A DNA stretch of 28,733 bases from Peptostreptococcus sp. (GCA_020025095.1 JAHHSS010000005.1:1-28733); one strand, 5' to 3'. Positions 15,731 through 24,015 are shown, counted from the stretch's first letter. A program made the numbers and translations. Notes: generated by a model not told the origin, from the letters alone.

Positions 15731-17620
15731 ATGGGAGCGACAGTATTAGGAAATAGATATGAAATTCTAAGAAAAATAGGAGACGGCGGAATGGCATTTG
15801 TTTATCAAGCCAGAGATAAGCTGTTAAATAGAATAGTTGCAGTAAAAGTACTAAGACCTGAATACGTAGATGATCAGGAATTTTTAGTAAAATTCAAAAG
15901 AGAAGCAGAAGCCGTTGCAAGTTTATCTCATCCGAATATTGTAAATGTTTATGATGTCGGTGAAGATGGAAAAGTTCATTATATTGTAATGGAATATGTA
16001 GATGGACAAAATCTTAAAGAAATAATACAAAACGAAGGGTGCTTGGAAGAATATACAGCGCTTGATATAGCAAAGCAGATTGCACAAGCTCTTAGTGCTG
16101 CACATAGAAATGGTATAATACATAGAGATATAAAACCTCATAATATATTAATATCAAAAGATGGAAGACTTGTAAAAGTTGCTGATTTTGGTATAGCAAA
16201 AGCAGTAAGCAGTTCTACTATGACTAATATGGGGAGTGTTATAGGCTCAGTGCATTATATATCACCAGAACAAGCAAAGGGTAAACACCTTACAAGTAAT
16301 GCAGATTTGTATTCTTTAGGTATTGTTATGTACGAAATGATAGTAGGAAGGGTTCCGTTTGTTGGTGATAGTCCAATATCAATAGCCTTGAAGCATATAA
16401 ATGAAAATATAACTTTTTCTGAAGAAGAAGAGGTAAGAATTCCTAAAAGTGTTAGAACTATAATAGGAAAACTGACAGAAAAAGAACCAGCAAACAGATA
16501 TCAGACGGCAGAAGAACTTATAGAAGATATTGAATTTGTTGAAAACAATATTGATCTTCCATATGTAAAAGATTATGATAACTTTGCAACTTCAGATATG
16601 AGCAGTAGAGACCCAAGTATGTTTAAGGGGAGGAGACCTGCCGTTTATAATGATGACGATGACGATTATTATGACGATGAATATGATGATGGCTATTATG
16701 ATGAAGAATATGATGATGATTATTATGAGGATGAACCAAAATCAAGAAGAGATTTAAAGAAAGAGAAAAAGAAAAAGGCCAGAAAACAAGAAACTCCTAA
16801 ATCTAGAAGAAGGTTAAAAATAATAGCAGCGATATTAATATTAATACTGATAGGTTATGGAGTAGCTGCAATGAAGTACTTTGGTATCAGTATATTTGGA
16901 AACAAAGGTGGAGATGTAGTTGCACCGAATGTTATAAATATGACTGTTGAACAAGCACAAAATGAACTAAGCTCGAAAGGCTTGAATTTAGTAGTTAAAT
17001 CTCAAGAGTATAGTAATCAAGTAGGTGAAGGTAAGATTATTTCTCAGACTCCTAGTCCGGATACAAAACTAAAAAAAGGTGATTCAATAGGAGTAGTAGT
17101 TAGCAAGGGAAATTCAAAGGTACCAGTACCTAATGTTGTAGGATTAAAATTGACACAAGCTGAAAAACTTTTAAATGATAATGGACTTTTGCTTGGAAAT
17201 GTAAAATATGAGTACAATAGTGCTGAGGAAGATACGGTTCTTAGTCAAAGTTTAGTTGGAGGTTCAAATGATGAAGGTCAGAAGGTATCTCTTGTAGTAA
17301 GTAAAGGAAGAGAACCTAAAAAAGAAAGACCTAGTATTATAGAGAATACAGAAAGCTCAAATGATGATTTTAATACGGGAGTAGATAGCAATATATCTAA
17401 TTCTTCAAGTAACGGATATTCTGGAAATAACTCAGATACTGGAAATCAAGATAACAGTAACAACTCTCATTCTGGAAATCAGAATACTAACTTGCCTAAT
17501 AACTCAAATTCTGGTGGTCAAAGTGGTGGTAATACTCAGGGTAATCAAAACAATCAGAATTCAGGAAATACACAAGGGCAAGGAAATAATCAAAATACAG
17601 GAAATAATGGAGTGAACTAA
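15731..17620 (+). CDS. prkC: PrkC/PknB PASTA-domain Ser/Thr kinase with acidic juxtamembrane and SGN tail
   Basis: 629-residue membrane kinase that senses cell-wall fragments and phosphorylates division, envelope and translation proteins. The kinase (about 10-275) has IGDGGMAFVYQA, Lys39 in AVKV, HRDIKPHN (Asp133), DFGIAKA (Asp152) and a Ser/Thr-rich activation loop. The cytosolic juxtamembrane region holds an unusual stretch at 308-335 made of 14 Asp, 5 Glu, 8 Tyr and one Gly, followed by a Lys/Arg-rich stretch. One membrane segment lies at about 364-383. Outside are two PASTA domains (about 397-463 and 464-526; VPVPNVVGLKLTQAEK) and a roughly 100-residue disordered tail rich in Ser, Gly, Asn and Gln. 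Bacillus PrkC has three PASTA domains. ATG 15731 follows AAGGTGG by 7 bases. A strong terminator follows the stop. Confidence 0.95.
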   Translation: MGATVLGNRYEILRKIGDGGMAFVYQARDKLLNRIVAVKVLRPEYVDDQEFLVKFKREAEAVASLSHPNIVNVYDVGEDGKVHYIVMEYVDGQNLKEIIQNEGCLEEYTALDIAKQIAQALSAAHRNGIIHRDIKPHNILISKDGRLVKVADFGIAKAVSSSTMTNMGSVIGSVHYISPEQAKGKHLTSNADLYSLGIVMYEMIVGRVPFVGDSPISIALKHINENITFSEEEEVRIPKSVRTIIGKLTEKEPANRYQTAEELIEDIEFVENNIDLPYVKDYDNFATSDMSSRDPSMFKGRRPAVYNDDDDDYYDDEYDDGYYDEEYDDDYYEDEPKSRRDLKKEKKKKARKQETPKSRRRLKIIAAILILILIGYGVAAMKYFGISIFGNKGGDVVAPNVINMTVEQAQNELSSKGLNLVVKSQEYSNQVGEGKIISQTPSPDTKLKKGDSIGVVVSKGNSKVPVPNVVGLKLTQAEKLLNDNGLLLGNVKYEYNSAEEDTVLSQSLVGGSNDEGQKVSLVVSKGREPKKERPSIIENTESSNDDFNTGVDSNISNSSSNGYSGNNSDTGNQDNSNNSHSGNQNTNLPNNSNSGGQSGGNTQGNQNNQNSGNTQGQGNNQNTGNNGVN

Positions 17621-17625
17621 ATATA

Positions 17626-17667
17626 AAAATTAAAAAGAGTTATCGCTAGATAGCTCTTTTTAATTTT
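17626..17667 (+). terminator. Strong bidirectional-looking terminator after prkC
   Basis: Core GAGTTATC (17637-17644) pairs with GATAGCTC (17649-17656), with one G-T pair, around the loop GCTA. It is flanked by AAAATTAAAAA and its complement TTTTTAATTTT, giving 19 pairs in all. The T-rich right flank makes this a clear intrinsic terminator for the rsmB-prkC transcript. Confidence 0.85.
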
Positions 17668-17695
17668 GTTTAAAGAAAAAATAATGAGGTGTAAA

Positions 17696-18430
17696 ATGGA
17701 AAAAATAGCTTTAGTTACAGGTGGTTCTAGAGGAATAGGAAGACAAATTTGTATAGATCTTGCAGAAGAAGGTTATAAAGTAATAATTAACTATAACAAA
17801 TCAGAAGAAAGTGCCAAAGAAGTAGAAAAAACATTGAAAAAAAGGGGATTAGAATGTGAAATATTTAAGGCAGATATTTCTAAAGAAAAAGAAGTAAAAA
17901 AAATGTTTGATTTTTGTTTAGAAAAATACAAAACAATAAATCTGCTTGTAAATAATGCAGGTATAAGCTTTGAAGGTCTTATAACTGATATGGCCGAAGA
18001 GGACTGGGATAAGATAGTAAATGTTAATCTTAAGTCTGTATTTTTATGCTCAAAAGAAGCTTTAAAAACAATGATATCTGCTCATAAAGGTAAAATAATA
18101 AATATATCATCTATGTGGGGGGTTACTGGAGGCTCATGTGAAGTAGCATATTCAGCGACAAAGGCAGGTATTATAGGTTTTACAAAAGCATTAGCAAAAG
18201 AAGTAGGACCTTCTGGAATTAATGTTAACGCAATTGCACCAGGAGTAATAATGACAGATATGATGAATGACTTTACAGAGGAGGATATAAGAGTTTTAAA
18301 AGAAGAAACTCCAATTATGCAATTAGGAAGTCCCCAAGATATATCTAATGCAGTTTTATTTTTAGCATCTGAAAAATCTAATTTTATAACTGGACAGATT
18401 ATTGGAGTTAATGGAGGTTTTGTAATATAA
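17696..18430 (+). CDS. ymfI: SDR-family reductase, probably YmfI-like (EF-P 5-aminopentanone reductase)
   Basis: 244-residue classical short-chain dehydrogenase/reductase. NAD(P)-binding TGGSRGIG is at 8-15, NNAG at 86-89, catalytic Ser near 138-139, and YSATK supplies Tyr152 and Lys156. It resembles FabG overall. The segment SSMWGVTGGSCEVAYSATK matches what I recall of clostridial YmfI proteins, which reduce the 5-aminopentanone group attached to elongation factor P (Lys32). No fatty acid genes are nearby, which fits better with YmfI than with FabG, but no efp gene is visible either. Start: ATG 17696 after GAGGTG (17686-17691); an upstream in-frame start at 17666 lies in the terminator. It is a single gene between a terminator and the rsgA promoter, and no clear promoter of its own is visible. 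Confidence 0.6.
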   Translation: MEKIALVTGGSRGIGRQICIDLAEEGYKVIINYNKSEESAKEVEKTLKKRGLECEIFKADISKEKEVKKMFDFCLEKYKTINLLVNNAGISFEGLITDMAEEDWDKIVNVNLKSVFLCSKEALKTMISAHKGKIINISSMWGVTGGSCEVAYSATKAGIIGFTKALAKEVGPSGINVNAIAPGVIMTDMMNDFTEEDIRVLKEETPIMQLGSPQDISNAVLFLASEKSNFITGQIIGVNGGFVI

Positions 18431-18463
18431 TAAATGTAATTTTTAAATGGGTACAATTAGCAA

Positions 18464-18492
18464 TTGATAAAAAATATTAAATCTTTTATAAA
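18464..18492 (+). promoter_or_regulatory. Sigma-A-type promoter for rsgA-rpe-thiN
   Basis: TTGATA (18464-18469), a 17-base spacer and TATAAA (18487-18492) form a good vegetative promoter in the 127-base gap before rsgA. An 18-base perfect palindrome covers its -10 element. Confidence 0.6.
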
Positions 18493-18497
18493 AGATT
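18480..18497. repeat. Perfect 18-base palindrome over the rsgA -10 element
   Basis: AATCTTTTATAAAAGATT is its own reverse complement and is centred on the TATAAA of the promoter at 18464-18492. It could be an operator for a dimeric regulator, or a 7-bp hairpin in RNA from upstream. In DNA this AT-rich, chance is also possible. Confidence 0.45.
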
Positions 18498-18557
18498 ATG
18501 ATATGTTATTATGTATTATAGAGTATTAATGATTAATTTTTAAAAAACGGAGGCAAG

Positions 18558-19454
18558 ATGCTAGAAGGAATTATAATAAAAGGGATTAGTGGATTTTATT
18601 ACGTCGAAGTTGGAAATACTATCTATGAATGTAAAGCAAGAGGTATTTTCAGAAAAAAAAATAAGACACCACTTGTAGGAGATAGGGTTTCTATCAGTAT
18701 AGTAGATGAAGATGAAAAAAAAGGGATAATAGAAAATATTCATTCAAGAGTATCAGAACTTGTAAGACCACCTGTTGCAAATATAAATAAGGTTATAATA
18801 ACATTTTCAGTAAAGGAACCGAGCCCAAATTTTCTTTTACTAGATAGGTTTATAGTTTTTTCGGAGAGAGAAGGACTGGATATAGTAATAGTTCTATCAA
18901 AAACAGATCTTGATGAAACAGGAGAAATTAGCAATTCTATAAAAGAAGAATTTGAAAAAGTCGGATATAAAGTAATCCCTGTTAGTACAAAAACTGGGGA
19001 AAATATGGATAAGATATTAGATGAATTGGAAGATAATATATCTGTTTTTGCAGGTCAATCAGGTGTAGGGAAATCTAGTATTATAAATTATATAGCCCCA
19101 GGTATAAACCTTGCAACTGCAGAAATATCTCAAAAATTAGGTAGAGGAAAGCATACTACAAGACATGCAGAACTCTTCAAAATAGGGAAGAATGCAATTA
19201 TTGCAGATACACCAGGATTTAGTTCTTTCGAATTAAATAATATAGAAATAGAAGAGTTACAGGAATACTTTATCGAATTTGATGAGTATAGAGATTGTAA
19301 GTTTGGCTCAAAATGTATACATAAAAATGAGCCGGGATGTGGTATAAAGCAGGCAGTTGAAGAGGGAAAGATATCTAAAAGAAGGTATCAAAATTATCTT
19401 CAAATACTTGATGAAATAAATAATTTAAAAGGTAAATTAAAGAGAAATTTATAA
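18558..19454 (+). CDS. rsgA: RsgA ribosome small-subunit GTPase
   Basis: 298-residue circularly permuted GTPase (Bacillus YloQ/CpgA) that checks late 30S assembly. The order is an N-terminal OB fold (residues 1-70), then the G4 motif as SKTDL, then G1 GQSGVGKSS (from Gly166), switch region GRGKHTTRH and G3 DTPGFSSF (Asp217). This permutation is diagnostic. The C-terminal zinc site is Cys247, Cys253, His255 and Cys261 in the segment beginning CKFGSKCIH. ATG 18558 follows GGAGG (18549-18553) by 4 bases. It starts the rsgA-rpe-thiN set and is a known PrkC substrate in Bacillus, which fits its location near prkC. Confidence 0.96.
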   Translation: MLEGIIIKGISGFYYVEVGNTIYECKARGIFRKKNKTPLVGDRVSISIVDEDEKKGIIENIHSRVSELVRPPVANINKVIITFSVKEPSPNFLLLDRFIVFSEREGLDIVIVLSKTDLDETGEISNSIKEEFEKVGYKVIPVSTKTGENMDKILDELEDNISVFAGQSGVGKSSIINYIAPGINLATAEISQKLGRGKHTTRHAELFKIGKNAIIADTPGFSSFELNNIEIEELQEYFIEFDEYRDCKFGSKCIHKNEPGCGIKQAVEEGKISKRRYQNYLQILDEINNLKGKLKRNL

Positions 19455-19486
19455 ATCACAAATGATTTAATTTAGGAGGAATAACT

Positions 19487-20140
19487 ATGAAATTAGCACC
19501 ATCAATATTATCGGCAAATTTTGCCACACTTTTAGAAGACTGTAAGAAAGTAGAAAATGCGGGATGTGAATATTTACATTTAGATGTAATGGATGGGCAC
19601 TTTGTACCTAATATTACTTTTGGTCCAGCTATAATAAAAAGTCTTAGAAAAGATATAAATATGATATTTGATGCACATCTTATGATAACTGATCCTGATA
19701 ATTTTATACCAGCACTTGCAGATGCGGGATGTGACATCATAACAGTACATCAAGAAGCCTGTACACATCTTCATAGAACTATACAAAACATAAAAAACCA
19801 TGGAATGAAGGCAGGGGTTGTTTTAAATCCAGCAACTCCTGTAAATATGATAAAGCATATTTTGGGAGATATAGATATGGTACTTCTAATGTCAGTGAAT
19901 CCTGGTTTTGGAGGCCAAAAATTCATACCTGAAACAATAGAAAAGATAAAAGAATTAAAATCAATGATAGAAGAGAGAAATTTAGATATTCTTATAGAAG
20001 TTGATGGAGGTGTAAAAGCCAACAATATTAAGGAAATTGTGGATGCGGGTGCAGATGTTCTGGTTGCAGGATCAGCAATTTTTGGAGATGATATAAATAA
20101 GGCAGTAAAAACATTAAGAGATGCTGCTGAAGGAAAGTAG
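19487..20140 (+). CDS. rpe: Ribulose-phosphate 3-epimerase
   Basis: 217-residue TIM-barrel epimerase interconverting ribulose-5-phosphate and xylulose-5-phosphate in the pentose phosphate pathway. LHLDVMDGHFVPN supplies metal ligands His31 and Asp33 and catalytic Asp36; DAHLM gives His64, MSVNPGFGGQ the phosphate loop, and EVDGGV the second catalytic Asp173. ATG 19487 follows AGGAGGA (19474-19480) by 6 bases. The stop codon directly touches the thiN start. The rsgA-rpe-thiN order is the usual Firmicute arrangement. Confidence 0.97.
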   Translation: MKLAPSILSANFATLLEDCKKVENAGCEYLHLDVMDGHFVPNITFGPAIIKSLRKDINMIFDAHLMITDPDNFIPALADAGCDIITVHQEACTHLHRTIQNIKNHGMKAGVVLNPATPVNMIKHILGDIDMVLLMSVNPGFGGQKFIPETIEKIKELKSMIEERNLDILIEVDGGVKANNIKEIVDAGADVLVAGSAIFGDDINKAVKTLRDAAEGK

Positions 20141-20815
20141 TTGATACAGTTGTATAACGAGTTTATTTCTGCCAAGAGAGCATGTTTAGTTTTAAATGGT
20201 GAAGTTAAAGATTATGAAAAGCTCAAAGATATAATACTATCTAAAGAATATGGGACAATAATAGCTATAGATGGAGGAGCAAACCATTTGTATAAAATGG
20301 GTATAAAAGTGGATTATATAGTTGGTGATCTTGATTCCATAGAAGAAAAAGTATTTGAAAAATTTAAGAATGAAAGCGTAGAATATTATAAATATCCATG
20401 CAGAAAAGATGAAACTGATTCAGAGCTTGGAATTATTCTCGCAATTGAAAAAGGGAATGTGTGTATAGATATATATGCTGCTCTTGGTGGTAGAATAGAT
20501 CATGAACTAAGTAATATAGGTCTTTTGTATTATATACTCAAAAAAGGAGTTTATCCTAGGATAATATCTGAAACAGAAGATATATATATACTTGAAAATG
20601 ATGAAATAACAATAGAAGGTAAAAAAGGTGATATAATATCTATAATCCCGTTTAAGGGAGATGCAAATGGAGTTACCCTTAGAGATTTGGAATATCCTCT
20701 TGAGGAGTTCGATTTGGAATATTCCACTCCAAGAGGAATTTCTAATGTTATGCTAGATGATGTATGTCATATAAATGTTAGAGATGGCTGTTTGCTTATA
20801 GTAAAACAGAAATAG
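20141..20815 (+). CDS. thiN: Thiamine pyrophosphokinase
   Basis: 224-residue ThiN/TPK, which makes thiamine diphosphate from thiamine and ATP. Motifs: AIDGGANHLY (Asp44), VGDLDSI (61-67), KDETDSELG (89-97) and ALGGRIDHELSN (114-125), then the C-terminal thiamine-binding half. The start is TTG 20141, immediately after the rpe stop, with AAGGAAAG (20130-20137) inside the end of rpe; no ATG or GTG is available before the conserved core. This gives about a dozen residues before the usual beginning (ACLVLNGE). Translation is probably coupled to rpe. Confidence 0.93.
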   Translation: MIQLYNEFISAKRACLVLNGEVKDYEKLKDIILSKEYGTIIAIDGGANHLYKMGIKVDYIVGDLDSIEEKVFEKFKNESVEYYKYPCRKDETDSELGIILAIEKGNVCIDIYAALGGRIDHELSNIGLLYYILKKGVYPRIISETEDIYILENDEITIEGKKGDIISIIPFKGDANGVTLRDLEYPLEEFDLEYSTPRGISNVMLDDVCHINVRDGCLLIVKQK

Positions 20816-20824
20816 GATTTTAGG

Positions 20825-20856
20825 GGATATATGTAGATAAGAATCTGTATATATCC
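20825..20856 (+). other. Stable hairpin between thiN and the response regulator gene
   Basis: GGATATATGTAGAT (20825-20838) pairs with 20843-20856 over 14 positions including two G-T pairs; the loop is AAGA, and two more G-T pairs could extend it. The following bases (TTAATAC) are not a T-run, so it is a weak terminator at best; it may be an attenuator or processing site between the two transcripts. Confidence 0.45.
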
Positions 20857-20892
20857 TTAATACTATATAACTGCATTTTAGAGGAGGTTACT

Positions 20893-21603
20893 ATGAATTC
20901 ATATAATATATTAGTAGTTGAAGATGAAAAAGAAATCGCAGAGGCAATAGAGATATATCTTCTTAATCAAGGTTATAATGTAATAAAAGCATCTAATGGG
21001 CTAGAAGGACTTGATGCAATTGAAAAAAATGATATCCACCTTGCTATTGTAGATATAATGATGCCTGTAATAGACGGTGTCACAATGATAATGAAACTTA
21101 GAGAAAAATATGATTTCCCTGTTATTATTTTATCTGCAAAATCAGAGGAAGTAGATAAAATAATGGGGCTTAATATAGGTGCGGATGATTATGTAAATAA
21201 GCCTTTTAAGCCATTAGAATTATTAGCAAGAGTAAACTCCCAGCTTAGAAGATACACAAAATACCTAAATCTTGTAGAAAATAATGAATCAGAAGAAAAA
21301 GAAGGGGTTTACATTATAGGTGGCTTGGAACTTAATGAGAATACTAAAATGGTACTAGTAGATGGAAGTGCCGTAAAGCTTACACCAATTGAATTTAAAA
21401 TATTAAACCTACTAATGAAAAATCCAGGTAGAGTATTTTCTTCAGAAGAAATATATGAAAAAGTATGGAATGAAAGTGCCATAAATACAGATACAGTAAT
21501 GGTACATATTAGAAATATAAGAGAAAAAATTGAATTGGATTCAAAAAATCCAAAGTACCTAAAGGTGGTGTGGGGAATTGGATACAAGATTGACAAAATC
21601 TAA
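20893..21603 (+). CDS. OmpR/PhoB-family response regulator
   Basis: 236-residue DNA-binding response regulator. The receiver domain (1-118) has the acidic pair in VVEDEKE, phospho-acceptor Asp54 in IVDIMMP, Ser83 in ILSAKS and Lys105 in VNKPFKP. The winged-helix effector (about 135-236) contains KLTPIEFKILNLLMKNPGRVFS, the recognition helix near NTDTVMVHIRNIREKIE, and WGIGYKI. ATG 20893 follows GAGGAGG (20881-20887) by 5 bases. Its 3' end overlaps the histidine kinase gene by 26 bases, so the two form one unit. Target genes are unknown. No convincing promoter is visible in the 77-base gap upstream; expression may be by read-through from thiN. Confidence 0.94.
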   Translation: MNSYNILVVEDEKEIAEAIEIYLLNQGYNVIKASNGLEGLDAIEKNDIHLAIVDIMMPVIDGVTMIMKLREKYDFPVIILSAKSEEVDKIMGLNIGADDYVNKPFKPLELLARVNSQLRRYTKYLNLVENNESEEKEGVYIIGGLELNENTKMVLVDGSAVKLTPIEFKILNLLMKNPGRVFSSEEIYEKVWNESAINTDTVMVHIRNIREKIELDSKNPKYLKVVWGIGYKIDKI

Positions 21604-23965
21604 AAAAGAAAGAAATATTTTTACCTTTTTAGTTTTATTAGTTATGCTTATGCTCTCTTTAGTAATGATATATAGATATCATTATGTTGAAGTGAAAGTA
21701 AAAAATGATAATACAAATCCATTTGAGAGTGAAGCTTATATGGCGGATTTATATAATTCAAATTATTATTTATACTATAAGGCATACCAGTATGAAAAAA
21801 ATAAACTGATGAAGCCATCAGACCTTTTTTTGTCAAATGAAACTATAAAATCAATGGTTGATAATGTAAATGTAGACTATTATTCAAGTGAGATGGATAG
21901 CGAAGGAATAAAAGATTCTTTTAATAGTGGCTTTGAAAAACTTAATGCCTTTATAATGGATTCAAATGGGAATATAAAATATTATTGTGAAAATACAAAA
22001 ACAAAAGCTATTATGACAAATTATGATTTTAAAAATATTAAAGCTGACGATTTGAAGCGTTTGTTTATGAACTATATAGTTTTTGAATATGATGAAAAGG
22101 GCGATGGAAAAATAAGTTATTGCTATGGTTTTAATAAAGAAACGATGAATAACTATTTTTTAGACTTACAAGCAAGTAAAAATATAGGAACCGTATCTTT
22201 TATAAGTGGAGAATTACCAGATGATTTTTCGAATTATAAAATAGAACCGATTAGAAATATGAAATTTATTTATGCAGTCCCAAGAAATATAAATGCAAAT
22301 TTCTATACAAGTTATGACTCTGTAAGCAACTTTATAAATAAAAATGAAAGAAGATCTTATAAAATTATAGAAACTATCGCGAGAATTTTAGTTATTATAG
22401 TATCACTTATGACACTGATGATACCAACTGAAAGACTTAGAAGTTTTAGAGGGATGGAAAGATTATATAAATCTCCTTTTGAAATTATATTAGGAGTATT
22501 TTTTTATCTGTACTATTCTTTGTTGAGCAATAATGTTCCAATTAAAATAGTTAGAGAAACAATAGCTGGAAACCTACTAAATACGATAATTGCAAATGGA
22601 ATAAAACTTTCACTAGCAAAGCAATTGGTAAATTTATTAAATATAGGCTACTGGTTTTTAATATTTTTAATGGCATTTATATGTGTAACATTTGTCAAAA
22701 TAGCATTTGGAGAGGGGATAGCAAATTACCTAAAAAACAAGAGTTTGATAGTTAAGCTTATAAAATTTTTATATAAATCTATATGCAATTTTATTAATAA
22801 TATTCTTGGTTTAGATTTTAAGAAAAAATATAATAGACTATTTGTAATGGGAATAGTTATGATTACACTAGGTTTTATTCTATTAGTCTTCATATTTACA
22901 AATAATAGTCTTACATTTGATATTTTATTTGTAATCTATATTTTATTACTATTGTTATTTATTAAAACTGTAAGAAGTAGTATAAATGAAGGAATAAAAG
23001 ACTATATAAATTTGCTTAATCTTACCAAAGACATTGCAAATGGCAACTTAGATAAAGATATAATGTCTGAAGATGTAGGTATCTATGAAGAAGTAAAAAG
23101 ACAGTTAGCCAGCATAAAGAATGCATATAAAAAATCAGTTGACGAAGAAATTAAAAGTCAGAAAATGAAAAGTGAGCTAATTTCAAATGTTTCACATGAT
23201 TTAAAGACCCCACTGACTTCAATTCTTTCTTACACGGATTTATTAAAAAGTGTAGAAACTAACGAAGAAGCGGTAAAATATATAGATACAATATATAGAA
23301 AGTCTGAAAGATTAAAAGTATTGATAGATGATATGTTTGAAATCTCAAAAGCTCAGACAGGAAATATTAAACTGGAGTTTAATGATATAGATGTTGTAGA
23401 GTTGATGAAACAAACTATTTTTGAAATAAGCGATAAATTAAAAGTTAAAAATATTTCTATAAAAACTAATTTTCCGCAACATAAGGTAATACTAAACTTG
23501 GATGGAGAAAAAACATATAGAATATTTGAGAATTTATTGGTTAATATTTCTAAATATGCTATGCCAAATACAAGAGCATATATAGATATATATGAAGAAA
23601 ATGAAAGTGTGTTTATACTTTTAAAAAATATATCAGAAACAGAAATAGATTATGAAGTTGATGATATTTTAGAGAGGTTCAGGAGAGGGGACAAATCTAG
23701 AAATACAGAAGGTTCAGGTTTAGGTTTATCCATAGCTAAGAGCTATGTAGAAGCTCAGGGCGGGGAATTAAAGTTGTACCTTGACGGAGACCTATTCAAA
23801 GCTGAAATTGTGTTTGATAAAGAAAAAAGCTCAGAAAAATCATATAATAATGAAGATAAGCATGCAAAAAAAACAGAGAAAATAGATGATAAAGTAATCA
23901 ATTTAGAAAAGAATAATTCGAAAAAAGTTGACTCAAGTTCAAAAAATAATATTGAAAATCAATAA
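21578..23965 (+). CDS. Six-transmembrane sensor histidine kinase
   Basis: 795-residue membrane histidine kinase, partner of the preceding regulator. One membrane segment (about 14-32) is followed by a large extracytoplasmic domain (about 35-262) rich in Tyr, Asn and acidic residues with no motif I recognise. Five more membrane segments follow (about 264-284, 305-320, 356-380, 422-442, 446-466), then a HAMP-like linker. The phospho-acceptor is His540 in VSHDLKTPLTS. The ATPase domain has the N box NLLVNISKYA, FRRGDKS and GSGLGLSIAKSYVEAQGG. A roughly 50-residue Lys/Ser/Asn/Glu tail follows. Start is TTG 21578, with AAAGGTGG (21561-21568) 9 bases upstream, inside the regulator gene; TTG 21590 is an alternative. 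Signal unknown. Confidence 0.9.
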   Translation: MDTRLTKSKKERNIFTFLVLLVMLMLSLVMIYRYHYVEVKVKNDNTNPFESEAYMADLYNSNYYLYYKAYQYEKNKLMKPSDLFLSNETIKSMVDNVNVDYYSSEMDSEGIKDSFNSGFEKLNAFIMDSNGNIKYYCENTKTKAIMTNYDFKNIKADDLKRLFMNYIVFEYDEKGDGKISYCYGFNKETMNNYFLDLQASKNIGTVSFISGELPDDFSNYKIEPIRNMKFIYAVPRNINANFYTSYDSVSNFINKNERRSYKIIETIARILVIIVSLMTLMIPTERLRSFRGMERLYKSPFEIILGVFFYLYYSLLSNNVPIKIVRETIAGNLLNTIIANGIKLSLAKQLVNLLNIGYWFLIFLMAFICVTFVKIAFGEGIANYLKNKSLIVKLIKFLYKSICNFINNILGLDFKKKYNRLFVMGIVMITLGFILLVFIFTNNSLTFDILFVIYILLLLLFIKTVRSSINEGIKDYINLLNLTKDIANGNLDKDIMSEDVGIYEEVKRQLASIKNAYKKSVDEEIKSQKMKSELISNVSHDLKTPLTSILSYTDLLKSVETNEEAVKYIDTIYRKSERLKVLIDDMFEISKAQTGNIKLEFNDIDVVELMKQTIFEISDKLKVKNISIKTNFPQHKVILNLDGEKTYRIFENLLVNISKYAMPNTRAYIDIYEENESVFILLKNISETEIDYEVDDILERFRRGDKSRNTEGSGLGLSIAKSYVEAQGGELKLYLDGDLFKAEIVFDKEKSSEKSYNNEDKHAKKTEKIDDKVINLEKNNSKKVDSSSKNNIENQ

Positions 23966-24015
23966 AAATTTCATGTTAAAACTTTAAGACTCAAATTATA
24001 ATTTAATATTGAAAT

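Noticed and set aside
16640..16740. Tandem-repeat-like GAT/GAC/TAT DNA as a possible sequencing or assembly error
   Set aside because: The repeat is irregular in codon use (GAT and GAC mixed, GAA and GAG mixed) and the frame stays open to a proper membrane segment and PASTA domains, so it is real coding sequence.
19452..19469. 7-bp hairpin between rsgA and rpe
   Set aside because: All but one pair are A-T, it overlaps the rsgA stop and has no clear T-run; too weak to call a terminator.
20843..20871. Promoter for the response regulator (TATAAC at 20866)
   Set aside because: No -35 match at a proper distance, and the start would fall almost on the ribosome binding site.
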